From Chelonoidis abingdonii (Eukaryota > Chordata > Testudines > Testudinidae): DNA of 64,000 nt. The DNA is taken from NCBI RefSeq assembly GCF_003597395.2, contig NC_133778.1:22657228-22721227 (forward strand), written 5' to 3'. The notes beneath the pieces were generated by a model that saw only the letters and a list, made by a program, of their open reading frames with translations, had not been told where the DNA came from and made no database searches. Below, piece after piece: positions 60,101-64,000 of the stretch. The stretch's first letter is position 1; each line of letters begins with the position of its first letter. Position numbers and translations under genes: made by a program.

Positions 60101-63100
60101 ATAGGCTTTTACACTTCTGTCACCTGAGGCTCTCAAAGTGCTTTACAAGTAACGAAATAACCCTAACACCTAAGCACAGCAGGCAAAGATTAGACAGCAG
60201 CATCTTCAGCCACCTCTAAGAAATGGCAGCCGCCTCCTGGGTAGAATAAAACAGCTGTTTACTAGTGCACACTAGCATTTCAGAACAGTTTGGAACAGAA
60301 TACAAAGAATAATATTCTACCCAATAGAAACCTCAGGAGGAATTTATTTAGACAAAATGTAAAAATACACAAATTGGCTAAGTGAGATTGGTCAAGACAT
60401 GAGGGCTAAAACTCAAAAGAGCCATAGGATCTTTAGGGTTCATAATTGCTGATGAAGTTCTTGTTTTCCATCACAACTGAAATATTACTGATACGATCTG
60501 CCTTGTGGTGCTTAAATACCACTAGATCCCATAACTACCTTGGTAGATTAGATACATCATGCAGTCATATTTGATTCCTGTATATAAGATCTGGGCTTAT
60601 TTTTAGGTTGCTGGAACTACAATACAGAGGGGGCTTTAAGAGAAGGAAATAAAGACTTATCATGAGTTGAAATAAATTAGTGCAACAATAAATCACAAAG
60701 CAGCAATTTTGATCAAGTCAGTAGTAGTTCCCTTGTTTGATGTGAATATATTCCTTATATGTAACGTAATCTGTTATATCACACCTCCAGACATCTCAAC
60801 TTTTACTAGCATCTAATTTCTCTGGTGGGGCAGAGGACTTAGTCCTGGACTTCTGCATCTTGTAAGGATAAGCAGATGCTCAAAAGGAGCCAAAGGAGGA
60901 ATAGCAAGAGATAGAGTTCATTTCACCAAGAAAGCTCAGCTCAGTTGCAGCTTTCGTTTTCAGCAAGTTTTCTCTCTTTCCTGCAAACTTCACAGCTGAG
61001 CTGGTTTCATAGCTTAGGAAATGGAGGCAATTAGTGGTACCTTTGAGTTAATTTTGGTTTCCAGCCAATCTTTGGGCAGTGAAATTACAGAAGAATGGAG
61101 CTATGGGACTGAAACAATGCTTAACATACCTAGTTATGGTCCCATGGATATTGGTGAAATGAACAAGTCAGCTTCAGGTGACCACATCTAGCACCTGGTC
61201 AAAGACGACCAGGTCAGAAAGAGCTGTCAGAAGCAGCCTTCATGCTAGCCACAGCACTGTGCTGGCAGGCTCTACCTTCTTTGCAGCAGGCTGCCATTTT
61301 CGGATTTTTCAATCAGCATTTCCCACCTGCTGCATTATAGATCTTCCCCTGGAAACAGTAATCATTTCACTACTCAAATGTCTCACCACTATGTACACCT
61401 CCAGCTTTTTTAACAGGTGCCAGCAGAACCCATCATTACTCTGCCTGGGGTTATCCAGGTTTATAAATCTATATGGCAACAGCTTTGCAGTCACATGAGT
61501 GATATGTACTATTGATGGCTACTTTTAACACATGTTGCATTTTGTGTATTACATTGCACCTGCTGAACCAGCACACTGGGGAACGTTAGGAGTACTCGAA
61601 TGTGATACATAATGAAAGAGCCATATTTCTCAAACCCCCAAGCAACAAAAGCAGAGGACCTCAATGCAGCAGTAGGGGATTGAAGTGGAGCAAAGAGCAT
61701 TATTAGGGGCTGAACACCACGGTATGGGTCTGACCAGGCCCTCATACTAATTAGTCTTCCCTTTACTACCTCTTTTAAATCATATTTCTTTTAACCTTCC
61801 ATTTAATCCTCTGAACAAAAACGAAAGTGCTGCAATGCATCCTGTTTGAATACAGCTTTGCAGACATTTTAAATTAGATCACATTGCTATCAACCTTTCA
61901 ACCACATTAGGCCTAGTTTCAAGACAAGGCACAGAAGCCTGAAACACCTCTTGCACCCATTTTACATCAGGTATGCCTGATTTACACCAATTTATGTGAT
62001 AGTTGACTCAGGATCAAGCTCACAGATCTGAGTGCTTTACCAAGCTATGCAAGGAAGTCAAGGGACTTCTTTGATTGTTCACAGTTGATTCTGATTTTGC
62101 ACTCAAGTGTGGAGGCCTGTCAGAAACAACTCCTCAATCCACTCAGCAAAAGTTTTAGGCAGCTTCACTTTTGGTTAAATGTTACTTATGTGGGTTCCAT
62201 AATGGCTGTGCACAAAACACCTAACTCCTTCTCTAGCCTCCTCATCTTTTTGCCATTTTTCTTCATCAAGTGAACAGCAATCAGCTTTCTTATTTAGAAG
62301 TGTTAGTGATCAGCTAGTCAATTCTAGATGGTGGGGGGGAATCTATCAAAACAAACACTGCTGACTGAAACACAGATAACCCTATGAGGAATCACAATAA
62401 CATACAGCCACATTTAAAATGTAATCACCCTTTACTGATATATGCACACACCTCAAGAAGCATTACTCCTTGACATGTATTACATTAGATCTGAGCAACC
62501 TGTCTACCATTCAGTAATGCAGTCTAACAGGTAGCGCTTTTAGGATATCTGTAGCTTTCTATTAGTGTGTGTGCATGGTTTGCATGTAGAAGACAACAGC
62601 ATGTGAAAGGGAGAACTGGGGAAGGAAGACCTTGCTAATTAATGCTAGTGGAAAATAAAATCAGCTGATCTCCAATCTGCCCTACCATCCCCCACAAAGC
62701 TTCGTCTGGAGGCTCTTCTTGATTACTTCATTCAGTCCTGACAAGACAATGGTCCAGCGCACCCTTACTGATGGGTAAGGCAGGGCTCATATTAAGTAAT
62801 GAGCAATTTTTTCTGAAGCTTCAACAGCATTTCTGCCAAAATGGAGGTGTTTGCAAAATACCCTGCTCACATCAAGTGCTTAGATTCTGTTTTTGAGGGG
62901 CTGGACGTGCATGTCATGTGACTGATCTTTGGGGAGATGCAAACTTTTTCTTCCAAATCTTTTGGCATGGTTAGCTTCCGATTTGAGTGCAGGAATGACA
63001 TCAGTAGTTTTCTAAACCTGTTTTAGGCCCTCCCAGACTGTTTGTCAAAACTCTGGACTAGCTGGAGAGGCACCCAGTCTTCTCAAAAGGGAGTTTTGTG

Positions 63101-64000
63101 CTTTTGGCAGGAAACTTAAAGCCGGAAGGCATATGGGACTAGATTTCCAGATCTCTATATGCTTTAGGTAATTCCATGCAGGAGATTATGCCAGGGCTAT
63201 CAGGGTTGTCAGGGATAGCTGTGTAGTTCCCTGGCACTCGCCAGAATACACCCAGATTTAGAAGTGCTATAACGTAACGAGAAATAAATAAATTTCACTC
63301 TTCAGGCAGGAAATAGGGAGGCGTTTTGGCTCTGATTTGTATTTGACAGGCAGAGGGCACATTCAGACTAAGCCTAAAGATAGTACTTTAGTCTGCCTGG
63401 GTATTATTTATTCTGTCTTATGACACTGGCACACACAAAACTCTATTTAAGCAGTTTGGCAGATGCTGCCTTCATACAAAAATATACAATCCATTCCTGA
63501 AAAAGTGGCAGTATTTCCCAGGAACCAGCTGTGGGCTTAGGGCTATAACAGTGTTGTTCTCCACTTCCGAACAAGGAAGTTTAGGTATCTTCAAAAAAAA
63601 TCTCCAACTACGTCAGTAACGTGCAACTGGGACTTGAAATCACTGTGCAGGGATAGACATCTGGAAACAAAACGGTCCAACTCTGTCTAAAGAGACTTGG
63701 CAATACTGATTCAGGTGATGTCACTGTGACACTTGGTGACCGTGATCAAAAAGAGGGATACATTGACAATAGCTTTTTGTTTGCAATGGAAGGCCTCATG
63801 GTGCAGAACCTGAAACCCTGAGAGGTTGCGGATTTGCCCAGTGACTCATTGCACAGCTATTCTCAGACACTGCTTTCTCCAACTTGGAGGCAAAATGCAA
63901 CTACTTCCATTCACTGAACTTGCCAACATGCTGCATGACAAAATGTACAGCGCTTATAATGAACAAATTCTGCACCATGTAACTAAGGGAGGATATTAAC
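57113..64000. other. Upstream flank of the SUN3-like gene, no gene recognised
   Basis: No exon recognised on either strand. Diverged palindromic MITE pieces occur near 57965-58045, 58490-58545 and 61955-62030. Any further 5' exon and the promoter of the SUN3-like gene should lie here or in the 55.56-57.1 kb interval, but I see no CpG-rich promoter. Confidence 0.5.

Noticed and set aside
1..64000. CRISPR arrays, prokaryotic operons, tRNA or rRNA genes
   Set aside because: No regularly spaced repeats, ribosome-binding-site-led genes or cloverleaf sequences were seen; intron-bearing genes and LINE/SINE content mark this as vertebrate DNA.

Overview
This window is vertebrate nuclear DNA: mostly non-coding, AT-rich, and full of old interspersed repeats. 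It has no bacterial-style gene packing. The repeats are CR1 LINE pieces, MIR-like SINEs, hAT and mariner-type MITEs, solo LTRs, and palindromic elements carrying the GTGGGCTACAGCCCAC core. This mix suggests a reptile, most likely a turtle; that is inference, since no search was possible.

One intact protein-coding gene is visible, on the minus strand between about 55.56 and 42.44 kb. I traced ten coding exons by eye. All splice sites are GT/AG and the codon phases match at all nine junctions. They give a continuous reading frame of about 347 codons: a basic N-terminus, one membrane segment, a short coiled coil and a complete C-terminal SUN domain. It is best described as a SUN3-like LINC-complex protein of the inner nuclear membrane. 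A poly(A) signal lies about 26 bases after the stop. Its introns hold a decayed Ty3/gypsy integrase, a CR1 fragment, SINE tails and two palindromic repeats. A solo-LTR-like element sits about 400 bases 5' of the first recognised exon.

Downstream of it on the same strand (about 37.0 to 36.2 kb) is an unprocessed pseudogene of a PKN-type (PKC-related) serine/threonine kinase. Three exons of the N-lobe are recognisable. The glycine loop is broken by an in-frame stop and the hinge exon is frameshifted.

The rest is intergenic. From 1 to 24 kb I see a complete solo LTR (1903-2822, 5-bp target duplication), a MIR-like SINE, a CR1 3' end and several palindromic MITEs, but no exon. From 24.1 to 29.1 kb there is an old tandem segmental duplication of about 1.6 kb units; one copy carries an exact 66-bp tandem duplication. 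From 29.7 to 37.2 kb lie a mariner-type MITE, a GC-rich hAT-like element and a 124-bp hAT MITE with a perfect 8-bp target duplication. From 57.1 to 64 kb I recognise no gene.
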